Below, in pieces: positions 47,738 through 56,786 of a stretch of 58,434 bases of DNA. Under the pieces are notes generated by a model. That model made no database searches. It saw nothing but the letters and a program-made list of their open reading frames with translations, and was not told where the DNA came from. The stretch's first letter is position 1. Every line of letters begins with the position of its first letter. A program made the position numbers and the translations under genes. Source of the stretch: an uncultured Psychromonas sp. (GTDB taxonomy: Bacteria > Pseudomonadota > Gammaproteobacteria > Enterobacterales > Psychromonadaceae); the NCBI RefSeq assembly GCF_947489755.1, contig NZ_CANLFB010000025.1, forward strand, positions 1-58,434. Direction: 5' to 3'.

Positions 47738-48901
47738 CTAACCTTCACTGTGCATCACTCTATCTAATTTTTCCATGCTTTGTTCAAAATAAGGATTATA
47801 AGTTAAGCGAGCAAGTGTTTTACCTTTCTCTGCCCAACCGTAAGAAGAAAACCACACATCATCATCCTGTTCACAAGACGCTTCTTGTTCTTTAGTCTGT
47901 CCGTTATTACATATAATGATATTGCCTTCTACGCCATATTCAACATTATCAGGAGAAAACAATAATCCCATGTGAGAGCTATTAACAATGTTTAGATCGG
48001 GGCGATCCATACTGAACCGAGTGGCATTAGGGATTAACAAATCATTCTCACCTAACCATATCAGTTGGTTGTTTTCATTGGTAAATTGTTTTTGAAATAC
48101 GTTAGTGGGAAATGCAGTATCAATAACACTATCGCCTTCACTCATCATCATGAAAACAGGCTTATTGTAAGTGACGTCTTCCAAATCAGCTTGGACCGTT
48201 TTTACAGTATCGTAATAAACAGCAGCACCATGCATTGGCAAAGAATTATAACGCGTATAATTCGTTTCAGGATCTTGATCCGCCCATGTCACCAAATAAC
48301 TAGCGAGGCTAGCCCACTTTACAACGGATGAATCCGGTTTAAACGCAGGAGAAAAGAGCAACAACCCTGCTATATCGTCATCATTTAATGCCTCAGATGT
48401 CACCAAGTTTGCGCCTGTCGAGTAGCCACCTAACCAAAGCTTATTTGAATTCGATTTTAATAGTGCAATATGGTGATTCACTACCGCTTGCCAATCTTCC
48501 TCTGTGGGCAACATTAAATCCCCTGGTTTACTACCATGCCCGGGCAGCAGCACTGTTCTGACGAGGTAACCTTGTGCAACTAGATGTTGTGCTACGTCTG
48601 TAAACGAATAAGGTGAATCACCCAAACCATGCACTAACAGTACTGCGTCTCCATTTGGGTTTTCAGGTATTAATTCAAAAGGAAGGTTCGCTTGTAATTC
48701 TTTTTCAATATCATTGCTTTTAAAGACTCGATTATCCAATAACCACAGTTTTGTTTCTTCAATGTATTGTTGAAAATTGTGCTGAGAATAATTGGGTAGT
48801 GATTCAGACACTTGATAATTAGGATCAATAGTTGATTGACTACAAGCAGTTAATAAAACAACAGTACTAATGAGAGTGTAACGGAAGAAAGATGAAATCA
48901 A
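47738..48901 (-). CDS. Alpha/beta hydrolase lipoprotein
   Basis: Exported lipoprotein of 387 residues with an alpha/beta-hydrolase fold. The signal peptide ends in LTAC with C20 acylated. The oxyanion region is LLVHGLGDSP (residues 88-97) and the nucleophile is S161 in GGYSTGAN. The acidic residue is probably the Asp in EGDSVID and the histidine that of SSHMGLLFS, in family order. It resembles carboxylesterase and lysophospholipase (PldB-like) enzymes. The substrate is unknown, but the location suggests action on lipids or esters at the envelope. The start has AGGA ten bases upstream. Single gene, convergent with the lactate locus. Confidence 0.85.
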   Translation of the reverse strand: MISSFFRYTLISTVVLLTACSQSTIDPNYQVSESLPNYSQHNFQQYIEETKLWLLDNRVFKSNDIEKELQANLPFELIPENPNGDAVLLVHGLGDSPYSFTDVAQHLVAQGYLVRTVLLPGHGSKPGDLMLPTEEDWQAVVNHHIALLKSNSNKLWLGGYSTGANLVTSEALNDDDIAGLLLFSPAFKPDSSVVKWASLASYLVTWADQDPETNYTRYNSLPMHGAAVYYDTVKTVQADLEDVTYNKPVFMMMSEGDSVIDTAFPTNVFQKQFTNENNQLIWLGENDLLIPNATRFSMDRPDLNIVNSSHMGLLFSPDNVEYGVEGNIIICNNGQTKEQEASCEQDDDVWFSSYGWAEKGKTLARLTYNPYFEQSMEKLDRVMHSEG

Positions 48902-49367
48902 ATTGGTGTCCTATTAAAATTCAGTGAGTAAAAAAAACAAAGTAAAATTGATCATGAATAATTCTGGTGAGCAAACATTTTAGACATATCAGCAAACTAT
49001 TCCCTTTTTAATACTTAATCATATTGAGTTTAAAGTAGGAAAATATTAGCAAAATCAATAATAAAACACTTAACTGACCTTGTGACAATTTCTATTTTTA
49101 AATACGAACTGAAAGATTTAAGGGATCAAAAGTAGATAATAAAGTATCAAGTAAATAGGAAACCGTACTTACATTTTCCAAATAATGAATAATCACACTT
49201 ATCCAACTATGCGCAGTTCATAATACACATTAAATCAAAAGCTAATCCTACTGATTATTCATTTGCTCATTCAAATAAACTGAACATTAAATTTTTAAAC
49301 AATGCTAATTTCAAAACTAGATAATTTAACTGGCTCCATTATAAGTATGTATTGGAACTAAAGTAAT
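48902..49367. other. Intergenic region between divergent genes
   Basis: AT-rich stretch between the lipoprotein hydrolase and the aminotransferase leader. It must hold both promoters, but I find no clear consensus pair and no ORF. Confidence 0.35.
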
Positions 49368-49417
49368 GATGACTGAATACGCTATGGTAGGTATTCGAAC
49401 TGTCATCTTTTCAGATG
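49368..49417 (+). promoter_or_regulatory. Structured leader with two mutually exclusive hairpins
   Basis: GATGAC/GTCATC enclosing GAATAC/GTATTC makes one helix (49368-49407). CATCT/AGATG (49404-49417) makes another that shares CATC with the first, so both cannot form together. It ends about 20 bases before the ribosome site AAGGAG of the aminotransferase gene, the layout expected of a translational or transcriptional switch. No known riboswitch class was recognised. Confidence 0.45.
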
Positions 49418-49448
49418 AATAAATAGTTATTTCAAGGAGCTTTATATC

Positions 49449-50666
49449 ATGTCTTTTCTAAAATCCTTCACTCAACAGGAAGCAATTCCTGATGAAGGTA
49501 TCCAAGCGGCAATAGAGGTAATGAAGTCAGGAAGATTACATCGATATAATGTAAACCCTGGAGAAAAGAGCCTAACTGATCAACTTGAGCTTGAATTCAG
49601 CCAATACATGGAAGTTGATAATTGTTTAGCTTGTGCTTCCTGTGGTTATGCTTTGCATATCGCATTAAAAGCACTAGGTATAAAAGATGGCGATAAAGTA
49701 CTTTGTAATGCTTTTACACTAGCGCCTGTTCCAGGGGCGATAGATAATGCCGGTGGTATACCTGTGTTGGTCGATATCGATCAAAAACTTTGTATTGATT
49801 TAGGTGACTTAGAAAATAAAGCACGTATTAGCGGTGCCAAATACCTATTACTTTCACACATGCGTGGGCATATTTCTGATATGGATCTTGTTATGCAGAT
49901 CTGTAAAGACTTTAATTTATTACTCATTGAAGATTGTGCTCATACTATGGGTGCCAAATGGAATGGAAAAATGAGTGGTAGCTTTGGGGATGTCGCCTGT
50001 TTCAGTACACAAACTTATAAGCATATTAATTCAGGTGAAGGCGGATTGCTAATTACTCCTCATAGCGAGGTTATAACTAAAGCTATTATATATTCAGGAT
50101 CTTACATGCTTTATGAAAAACACTATGCCGCGCCTGATAAAAAAGAGTTTGACGCTATTAAGTATACAACCCCAAATTATAGCGGTCGTATGGATAACTT
50201 GAGAGCGGCAATATTGTTACCACAATTGAAATCACTCAATCAAAAATGTATTAGCTGGAATGAGAGATATCATTCTATGCATCAAATTTTCCAATTAAGT
50301 CCCCATATTGAGTTAATAGTACGAGATGCCAAAGAGCAGTTTGTTGCTAGCTCTATACAATTTTTTGTCCCCACTCTATTGCCAAGTGGTTTTCAATCGC
50401 TTATTGACCAATGTGAAGCGAAAGGAGTTACTATTAAGTGGTTTGGTGACAGTGAGCCGAGCGGTTATACCAGTAAGTATGATAGTTGGCATTACCTTAA
50501 AGACCAAACCCGCCTAGAATCTACAGAGCATATTTTAGGAAAATTAATTGATATCCGTATTCCCCTTACCTTCACTATTGATGATTGTATGACCGTAGCA
50601 GAGATTGTTAGCAAAGAGGTTGAAATTATACTCGGCAGCGCAGACTCAGAACCTCAATCGACTTAA
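49449..50666 (+). CDS. DegT/DnrJ/EryC1/StrS-family PLP aminotransferase
   Basis: PLP-dependent sugar aminotransferase-type enzyme, 405 residues. The PLP aspartate is D162 in IEDCAHTMGAKW and the Schiff-base lysine is K191 in STQTYKHINSGEGG, both in standard context. The N-terminal region (GLHR-like SGRLHRYN) and the CASCGYALHIALKALGI phosphate-binding segment also fit. These enzymes aminate nucleotide-linked keto sugars for O-antigen, capsule or antibiotic synthesis. Here there are no glycosyltransferase or nucleotide-sugar genes nearby, so it is an orphan, and its substrate may be something else. The gene has a strong ribosome site and a structured leader. Confidence 0.9.
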   Translation: MSFLKSFTQQEAIPDEGIQAAIEVMKSGRLHRYNVNPGEKSLTDQLELEFSQYMEVDNCLACASCGYALHIALKALGIKDGDKVLCNAFTLAPVPGAIDNAGGIPVLVDIDQKLCIDLGDLENKARISGAKYLLLSHMRGHISDMDLVMQICKDFNLLLIEDCAHTMGAKWNGKMSGSFGDVACFSTQTYKHINSGEGGLLITPHSEVITKAIIYSGSYMLYEKHYAAPDKKEFDAIKYTTPNYSGRMDNLRAAILLPQLKSLNQKCISWNERYHSMHQIFQLSPHIELIVRDAKEQFVASSIQFFVPTLLPSGFQSLIDQCEAKGVTIKWFGDSEPSGYTSKYDSWHYLKDQTRLESTEHILGKLIDIRIPLTFTIDDCMTVAEIVSKEVEIILGSADSEPQST

Positions 50667-50956
50667 AAAACATTAAACGAGTGGCACTATATATTCATTA
50701 TTTTAAGGTCGGTTATTAATCAAATAGTATTTAAACCAGAGATGATATCGCTAATAACAAAAATGAAAAATAAGAATATCCATACGAATCTGATGGTGTC
50801 ATCTCACTCTAAATTTAGTCACTAATTATGGGGCAATCAAGTAAGTGTCTAGCAAAGCCAACCTTTTCCTATGAACCTGCTAGCCATTAACTGCCGGAGT
50901 TAATAGTGTTAGTTTAAATCGATGCTTGGTTTACTTTTTTAGAACCTCACACAGAT

Positions 50957-51550
50957 TCATAATGATGGTAGCAGTATTTTATGAACCCTACTTTTTAATA
51001 CTGTTATTACCTCTGCTTCAAACCAAGGATTCTTTTTTAACCAGATATTATTACGCGGGCTTGGGTGCGGAAGAGGCATAACGTCCTCTCCATAAGCGGC
51101 CCAATTTCTGACTGTTTCGGTAAGATTTTTTTCTCGGCTCGGTAAATGCCATGCCAAAGCATATTGCCCAATGATAAGTGTAAGCTGAATCTCTGGCATC
51201 GCTTCAAGTAACTTTTTACGCCAAGTCTCTGCACATATCGGTTGAGGCGGTAAATCACCTGACTTCCCCTTTCCTGGATAACAAAAAGCCATGGGTAATA
51301 TTGCGATTTTTTGTGAGTTATAAAAAGTGTCTTTATCAATCCCCATCCATTCTCTTAATCGGTCGCCACTCGGATCATCAAACGGAATCCCTGTCGCGTG
51401 GACTTTTGAACCAGGTGCTTGCCCTGCAATAAGAATTTTTGCATGTTGATTAACTTGTAACACAGGGCGAACACCCTCTTTCAAGTTAGGTTCGCAAATG
51501 GCACAAGCACGCACCTCTGTTAATAATTGATTGAAATCTTTTATTTTCAT
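50957..51550 (-). CDS. Uracil-DNA glycosylase superfamily protein
   Basis: UDG-superfamily protein of 197 residues. Motif 1 is GQAPGSKVHATGIPFDDPSG (about residues 43-62) and the C-terminal motif is PLPHPSPRNN, which supplies the histidine and serine that clamp the DNA backbone in this superfamily. The CAIC near the N-terminus resembles part of an Fe-S site, but a complete four-cysteine set is not seen. The group with a LPMAFCYPGKGKSGDLPP segment is widespread but its base specificity is poorly known. Removal of uracil or another damaged base is the likely role. Single gene. Confidence 0.85.
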   Translation of the reverse strand: MKIKDFNQLLTEVRACAICEPNLKEGVRPVLQVNQHAKILIAGQAPGSKVHATGIPFDDPSGDRLREWMGIDKDTFYNSQKIAILPMAFCYPGKGKSGDLPPQPICAETWRKKLLEAMPEIQLTLIIGQYALAWHLPSREKNLTETVRNWAAYGEDVMPLPHPSPRNNIWLKKNPWFEAEVITVLKSRVHKILLPSL

Positions 51551-51719
51551 AGTTTGCTACAAATCCGTTTATAAAATAAGTAAGCGATTAAAAATTTTGG
51601 CTTTGAAAGGATGAGCCACAATAAAGATTTTCTAACCTGAATCTCTTATCGTTAATAAAAAATCTAGTCAATTAAACATTCTTTTTGTTAAAAAAGTAAA
51701 CCATTAAAACTTGTCAGTC

Positions 51720-52148
51720 TTAATGACAAAATTCGAACCGTGATTGTGTTTTACTTAACCCTTTTGTCACTATTTTAGCATGATGAATTATTTGTTCTGT
51801 AACATCAAAAGCAGCACCGACACCCGCAAAATATAAATCATTTCCAGACTGACAAAAAGCAATTAAAATGGGCTGACCAACCTTACCAAGAGATTCTTCA
51901 ATATCCATCACAGCGATAAAAGTAATTAACTCAGGAAGTTCACCTCTTATTGGCGTGTTTACTTGTGCTTGAATAGTAACAATAGATTCATGATTTTCTG
52001 CTTTCACTATTTTTGAATATTTTATCGGTGTCACCACCGCAGAATAAGGCGTCTCAGACAGCGCCTCTGAAAGACCTTCTAATAAGGTTGAGGCATGAGC
52101 ATTAAAGCCAAGAACTGCCATCAAAAAAACAAAAATTAATACTTTCAT
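51720..52148 (-). CDS. Hypothetical secreted protein
   Basis: A 142-residue protein with a clear Sec signal peptide (MKVLIFVFLMAVLGF..., likely cleaved after AHA near residue 20). The mature part is beta-strand-rich and has one cysteine in IAFCQSGNDLYFAG and another near the C-terminus, which could form a disulfide. No family is recognised. I use the ATG at 52148; a GTG at 52154 is possible but has no better ribosome site. Single gene with no operon partners. Confidence 0.6.
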   Translation of the reverse strand: MKVLIFVFLMAVLGFNAHASTLLEGLSEALSETPYSAVVTPIKYSKIVKAENHESIVTIQAQVNTPIRGELPELITFIAVMDIEESLGKVGQPILIAFCQSGNDLYFAGVGAAFDVTEQIIHHAKIVTKGLSKTQSRFEFCH

Positions 52149-52361
52149 TTGCACCAGACCATTGGAAACTGACGATACGATAACTCATTACTCAGCCAGT
52201 TTATTTTAATAAAGAGTCACAATAATTTACATTTAATAGACATTCAATAAGTTATTATATTTTTCATTAACTGATTGATTAATTTGAATCATAAGTAACT
52301 TTTTGAAAGTAATAGGCAAGAAAATTTATGGAGAAATAAGATATTCATCAACTGGATTATT

Positions 52362-52590
52362 GTTCGAGTTTTATCTGCATGGAGAACAAGCAGGTAATGA
52401 TTAGACATAATAATGTCAACACAAATATTGATGTTAAAGGTTGAGGAATGTTAATGCATTGGTTCAAAGACAAATGACGTCGATGTTCAAAGGACTTTTC
52501 TGTGTATTTAACTTCACCGCACAAATAAGAACGTCAAATATAATGATAAACTTGATACTTGGGGCGTTCGAGATTGAGCCATAATAAACG
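52362..52590 (-). pseudogene. Decayed fragment of a RAYT (Y1-family) transposase gene
   Basis: This stretch aligns base by base with 57640-57884, the N-terminal coding part of the RAYT pseudogene at the right end. Runs such as TGACGTCGATG, GACTTTTCTGTGTATTTA and CCGCACAAATA are shared. It is interrupted by deletions and has no open frame. It is the relic of an older copy or a partial insertion of the same transposase family. Confidence 0.8.
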
Positions 52591-52706
52591 ATCTGTGAGC
52601 ATGTAAAACGGCATCATAATAAGCGTGGTTGATGATGAAGATCGTTCAAAGTTGATGAAAGCTCCTAATGACTAGTTAGCTTTCAATTCAGTCAATAAAT
52701 AACTAA

Positions 52707-52901
52707 TTACAAACTATTGTTGCGTTTATCAATTATCTGTTGAGCATGGGCAACAACAGATTCCATAGAGAGCTCAGTCGCTAGGTATCTAATACGGTAT
52801 AGTGAGATAGTAGGTAAGTCTTCAATAGGTTGTTCGAGCAAAGCTTTAAGTTGATTTTTATCACTGTTTGGATTGCTATCTTGGTTGTTTAAACCCGTCA
52901 T
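52707..52901 (-). CDS. Small hypothetical protein
   Basis: A 64-residue polar protein beginning MTGLNNQDSNPNSDKNQ, with a helical second half (LYRIRYLATELSMESVVAHAQQIIDKRN). AAGGAAC lies at good spacing before the ATG, so it is probably expressed. The composition suggests a small cytoplasmic regulatory or structural protein. I cannot name a family. It lies between the RAYT relic and the MFS gene with no close partner. Confidence 0.55.
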   Translation of the reverse strand: MTGLNNQDSNPNSDKNQLKALLEQPIEDLPTISLYRIRYLATELSMESVVAHAQQIIDKRNNSL

Positions 52902-53298
52902 ATAGAATTAGTTCCTTGTATTATTAAAGTAGTTCCCTTAAAAGGGTATGGGTAGTTTCCTTGAAAACGACATAAAGAGCAATATTAATAATACTCTTTT
53001 AAATAATATATTTATTGCTTGAACTAAAAACCTAAAAAGCCACATCGATGCGAAGACCGCTAGATGTACTTAATATTAGCCCAACATATTGATATTCCTT
53101 ATCCAACTACAAATATCCGTCACAAAATATTGCATATTCAGACACCTCTTTAGTCACATTTACCCTTGTTATTTTTTAATGGTTAATACCGTTACATTCT
53201 ATCCATTGACACGTTATGATAAATGAATAGCACTCCCAAGCTTGCTAATTTCCTTACTTTACTTTCAATTTCATCAAAAAATCCGAGGTTAACCCGCT
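52902..53298. other. Intergenic, no feature recognised
   Basis: About 400 bases between divergent genes, AT-rich. No hairpin with a T-run or ORF is evident. The MFS ribosome site (GAGG) lies at its end. Confidence 0.35.
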
Positions 53299-54516
53299 TT
53301 GACTAATCCTTTAAGTGATCATAACAATCAACCTTCTACGACTTTACCATCATTAAAACCGAATAATTTATTAGTCTATGTCATGGCCATTGCTTGCGGG
53401 TTGGCTGTGGCTAACCTTTATTACGCACAACCTTTACTGCACACATTAGCAAATGTGTTTGGCACGTCTATCGGCACCACAGGGCTGATTATCACCATGA
53501 CGCAGCTTGGATATGTATTGGGCTTAGTATTAATAGTCCCACTTGGCGATCTACTTGAACGACGTCGTTTAATTACCATTGTCACAGCCGGTACTGCGAT
53601 TGGATTAGCTGGTGCAGCGATGTCGACTAGCATTGGTATGTTTCTGTTTTCCTGTTTAGCGATTGGTTTAACGGCTGTTGCAGCACAAGTATTAGTCCCC
53701 TTTGCTGCAGTGTTGGCAGAAGAAGGGCAACGTGGAGCAGTGATTGGCCGAGTTATGTCTGGCTTGTTATTAGGTATTTTATTAGCAAGAACAGTATCAG
53801 GAGTCATTGCTGATAATTATGGTTGGCAATCTGTGTTTTGGTTTGCAACATTTAGCATGCTAGTTCAAACGGCCGTTCTATGGAAAATATTACCCCAAAG
53901 TCGCGGTGAAATGCGTTTATCTTACCCGGCGTTAATTGGTTCAATATTTCATTTATTACGTGATGAACCTTTATTAAGACGACGAATTGTTTATGGAACG
54001 CTAGGGTTTGCATCCTTTAGTGTATTTTGGACTTCTTTAGCCTTTTTGCTTGCTCGTCCTCCTTATAATTACAGTGATTCATTAATTGGGTTGTTTGGTT
54101 TACTTGGCGCAGCAGGTGCTTTGAGTGCAAGTTTTGCAGGCAAACTTCATGACAAAGGACATACCCGCATGGGAACCGGATTATTGTTGTCATTAATCAT
54201 AATTGCTTTTACGGTCATGGGCTTATTCAGCACCCATCTTATAGTAATCATGATTGGGGTAGTGCTACTGGATGTAGGACAGCAAGGTTCACATATCTTA
54301 AATCAAAGTGTCATTTATACATTAAACCCTGCCGCAAGAAGCCGCATTACCACAGCCTATATGACCAGCTTTTTCTTCGGTGGCGTAGTAGGTTCAGCCT
54401 CTGCGGGATATGTGTTTGAGTTTGGTGGTTGGTCTGGTGTCTCGTTACTAGGTGGCTCTTTTGGTGTCGTTGCTTTTTTATATTGGTTAACCGAATTTAG
54501 AACCAAAACGGAGTAA
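53299..54516 (+). CDS. MFS transporter (drug:H+ antiporter type)
   Basis: Major facilitator permease of 405 residues with twelve membrane segments. The first helix (VMAIACGLAVANLYYAQPLL) is the hallmark of a large bacterial MFS group. The A-motif follows as GDLLERRRLITIV near residue 86, and helix five has the antiporter-type GxxxG pattern (SGLLLGILLARTVSGVIADNYGW). The only in-frame start ahead of helix one is a TTG at 53299 with GAGG eleven bases upstream. The first ATG is inside the helix. Efflux of a small molecule is likely; substrate unknown. Single gene. Confidence 0.85.
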   Translation: MTNPLSDHNNQPSTTLPSLKPNNLLVYVMAIACGLAVANLYYAQPLLHTLANVFGTSIGTTGLIITMTQLGYVLGLVLIVPLGDLLERRRLITIVTAGTAIGLAGAAMSTSIGMFLFSCLAIGLTAVAAQVLVPFAAVLAEEGQRGAVIGRVMSGLLLGILLARTVSGVIADNYGWQSVFWFATFSMLVQTAVLWKILPQSRGEMRLSYPALIGSIFHLLRDEPLLRRRIVYGTLGFASFSVFWTSLAFLLARPPYNYSDSLIGLFGLLGAAGALSASFAGKLHDKGHTRMGTGLLLSLIIIAFTVMGLFSTHLIVIMIGVVLLDVGQQGSHILNQSVIYTLNPAARSRITTAYMTSFFFGGVVGSASAGYVFEFGGWSGVSLLGGSFGVVAFLYWLTEFRTKTE

Positions 54517-54845
54517 CTCACTAACAGCTTTATTACGATAATAATAAAATGTATCCAAAAATCGAGATTAGCGTGATGCGTTAACATATCTACCTATTAG
54601 TAGCTAAAGCAACATGAGCAACAGGTAAATGATCCATTAAGAGTCATCAATGTTTATAGGAGCACCCTTTCATTATTAACTAACTAGTTAATTTATTAAG
54701 CATTTTTGTAAACTTATTTTGCCTTTTTTTTAAAAAGCTGTCTAAATGGTCAAGTAAAGTATTACTGTAATAATAAAATTACATAATATGGTTTACACCC
54801 ACCATTCATAAATAAACTACAAAATATAGATATTGGAAGGTAAAA
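54517..54845. other. Intergenic, no feature recognised
   Basis: A 330-base AT-rich spacer between the MFS and EEP genes. A weak palindrome around TTAACTAACTAGTTAA (54677-54692) is the only structure. No ORF or T-run hairpin. Confidence 0.35.
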
Positions 54846-56219
54846 ATGGAACTTTTAAAAACCGCGGCAGCTGCTGCTATTTCTGTTGCTTTATTAGCAG
54901 GTTGTAATGATGACAGCAATACCACAACATCAACTGATGTAAGAGTCGCTACTTACAATTTATCATTTGATCGTAATAGTTATGAAGATCTTGTTGAAGA
55001 AATGCAAATAACCAAAGCCGAACAAGATGCATTAATGACAAAATGGTTTGCAGGTGAACTGACCGATGAAGAACTTGCAACTACTGAAAAAGTGATTCAA
55101 ATTAAAAATGTCGCCGCTATTATCCAAACTGAACGCCCAGCAGTATTAATGATGGGGGAATTTAACAATGATGGATTAGGTGAAAATGAAGAAGCTATTG
55201 AAGGCTTTAAAAATAACTATTTAGCCGTTTCTCAAAATGGATTAGGTGCAACTTCTTCAGAAGAAGATTTATTAGCACCTATCAGCTTTGATTATGCTGA
55301 AAGCTTCTCAACGAATACCGGTTTACTAAGTGAATTTGACCTTGATAGAAGTGGCACTGTTGCATTACCTGGTGATGCTTGGGGATTTGGGTTTTATCAC
55401 GGGCAATATGCTTTTGGTCTATTATCTCAATACCCTATCGACACCGATAATATTCGAACATTCCAAACCTTTAAATGGAAGGATATGTCTGGAGAATCTA
55501 ATCCAACAATTACTAACTGTGATGATGAGAACAACCCAATTCCTGAAGGATTAGCCTGTGGCGATGAATGGTATACAGAAGCCGCTTGGGCAGCTAAACC
55601 TTTATCATCTAAAAACCATGTAGATGCGCCTATTATCATCCCTACCGCATCCGGCGATAAAACGATTCATTTATTATTATCGCATCCAACACCACCAGTA
55701 TTTGATACGGTGACTGAAAATAATAAATTGTTAAATAGCGCTGAAATTAAGTTTTGGGATGATTATATAAGCAATGCAGATTATATTTATGATGATCAAG
55801 GCATAATCGGCGGACTTGCTGACGATGCTTCATTTATTATCATGGGCGATCTTAACGCTGATCCTGAAAATGGAGACGGTTACCTTGAATCCATTCAAAA
55901 CTTATTAAGCCATCAACGAGTTAATACGGAGGCAACAACAGGTACTTATGTACCTACTAGTGTAGGTGCGACTGAATGTGTGGACACTGGAGATTGCAAT
56001 GAAAATACATACCCTGAACGTATCACAAGTACCTTCAGTTTACGCGTTGATCATATTATTCCGTCGACAGAATTATCCGTTATTGGTTCTGGTGTTTTCT
56101 GGCCAGCCTCTTATGAAGATGGCCGTTTATTAGTTAATGATGAACGAGTTGGTAACTACGGTGATGGTAAAGATCTCTCTTCAGATCATAGATTAGTGTG
56201 GATAGATGTAGCGCTTTAA
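54846..56219 (+). CDS. Endonuclease/exonuclease/phosphatase-family lipoprotein
   Basis: Exported lipoprotein of 457 residues with lipobox LAGC and acylated C20. The catalytic EEP domain (DNase I/Mg2+-dependent phosphodiesterase fold) has ATYNLSF at its N-terminus, MMGEFNND with the metal glutamate, MGDLNADP with the DxN pair and SSDHRLVW with the terminal DH. An Asp-rich EF-hand-like loop (DLDRSGTVALPGD) lies in an insertion near residue 160, suggesting calcium binding. It should cleave phosphodiesters of nucleic acids, phospholipids or organic phosphates at the cell surface or in the periplasm. The gene follows GGAAGG and is single. A hairpin at 56331-56366 may end it. Confidence 0.87.
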   Translation: MELLKTAAAAAISVALLAGCNDDSNTTTSTDVRVATYNLSFDRNSYEDLVEEMQITKAEQDALMTKWFAGELTDEELATTEKVIQIKNVAAIIQTERPAVLMMGEFNNDGLGENEEAIEGFKNNYLAVSQNGLGATSSEEDLLAPISFDYAESFSTNTGLLSEFDLDRSGTVALPGDAWGFGFYHGQYAFGLLSQYPIDTDNIRTFQTFKWKDMSGESNPTITNCDDENNPIPEGLACGDEWYTEAAWAAKPLSSKNHVDAPIIIPTASGDKTIHLLLSHPTPPVFDTVTENNKLLNSAEIKFWDDYISNADYIYDDQGIIGGLADDASFIIMGDLNADPENGDGYLESIQNLLSHQRVNTEATTGTYVPTSVGATECVDTGDCNENTYPERITSTFSLRVDHIIPSTELSVIGSGVFWPASYEDGRLLVNDERVGNYGDGKDLSSDHRLVWIDVAL

Positions 56220-56330
56220 TTCATTACAGTTAATGTACGCGTAATGCAATAAAACAGATTAGGTAATAAACATAAAGGTAAACAAGCAGGACAGCCAGTA
56301 ATTTTTATGTCACCTAAAGCACTAAACGAT

Positions 56331-56366
56331 TTTAATAAATACTCCCAATTGGCAGTATTTATTAAA
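56331..56366 (+). terminator. Hairpin downstream of the EEP gene
   Basis: A perfect 13-bp stem (TTTAATAAATACT and complement) with a ten-base loop, 110 bases after the EEP stop. A following T-rich stretch is weak. Confidence 0.55.
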
Positions 56367-56457
56367 TTTCCTGTTTGACTTGTTTCAGAACGTCAATTTT
56401 ATTGGCATTCAAACTCTTTCCACCAATCATTAATATCGTTATAACTGCCTAAAAATG

Positions 56458-56724
56458 CAGACATCCATCGATTTAAACCATCAAAAACAATCCTATTTTC
56501 ATTATTAAAACGGTAACCTAAAAATTTTGATAGTAGAAAATCATAAATTAAGAGAGGTTTTACGCAAATAATGGTTTTTTCAGGTGCGCAAAAAGGCGGA
56601 CATCCATCGATTTAAAACATTAAAAATAATCCTATTTCTATTATCAAAACGGTAACCTAAAAATTTTTGATAATAGAAAATCATAAATTAAGAGAGGTTT
56701 TACGCAAATAGTGGCTTTTCAGGT
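56458..56724. repeat. Two direct copies of a 128-base element
   Basis: Copies at 56458-56585 and 56597-56724 are about 90 percent identical by eye. Each contains GACATCCATCGATTTAA at one end and an internal inverted repeat (ATTATCAAAA with TTTTGATAAT in the second copy). The last ~37 bases (about GAAAATCAT to GCAAATA) are identical. They lie between the EEP gene and the RAYT pseudogene and may be REP-like elements mobilised by that transposase family. Confidence 0.85.
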
Positions 56725-56786
56725 ATGTCTGATTTTAGCCACTGCTAATAATGTGTTTATTTTGTTTTAAACAAAAAATACGCGAC

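Noticed and set aside
47686-47895. 69-codon plus-strand frame over the 3' end of the lipoprotein hydrolase
   Set aside because: Antisense overlap with a real gene and no ribosome site.
56458-56724. CRISPR array
   Set aside because: Only two long copies separated by an 11-base gap, with no regular short repeats and spacers.
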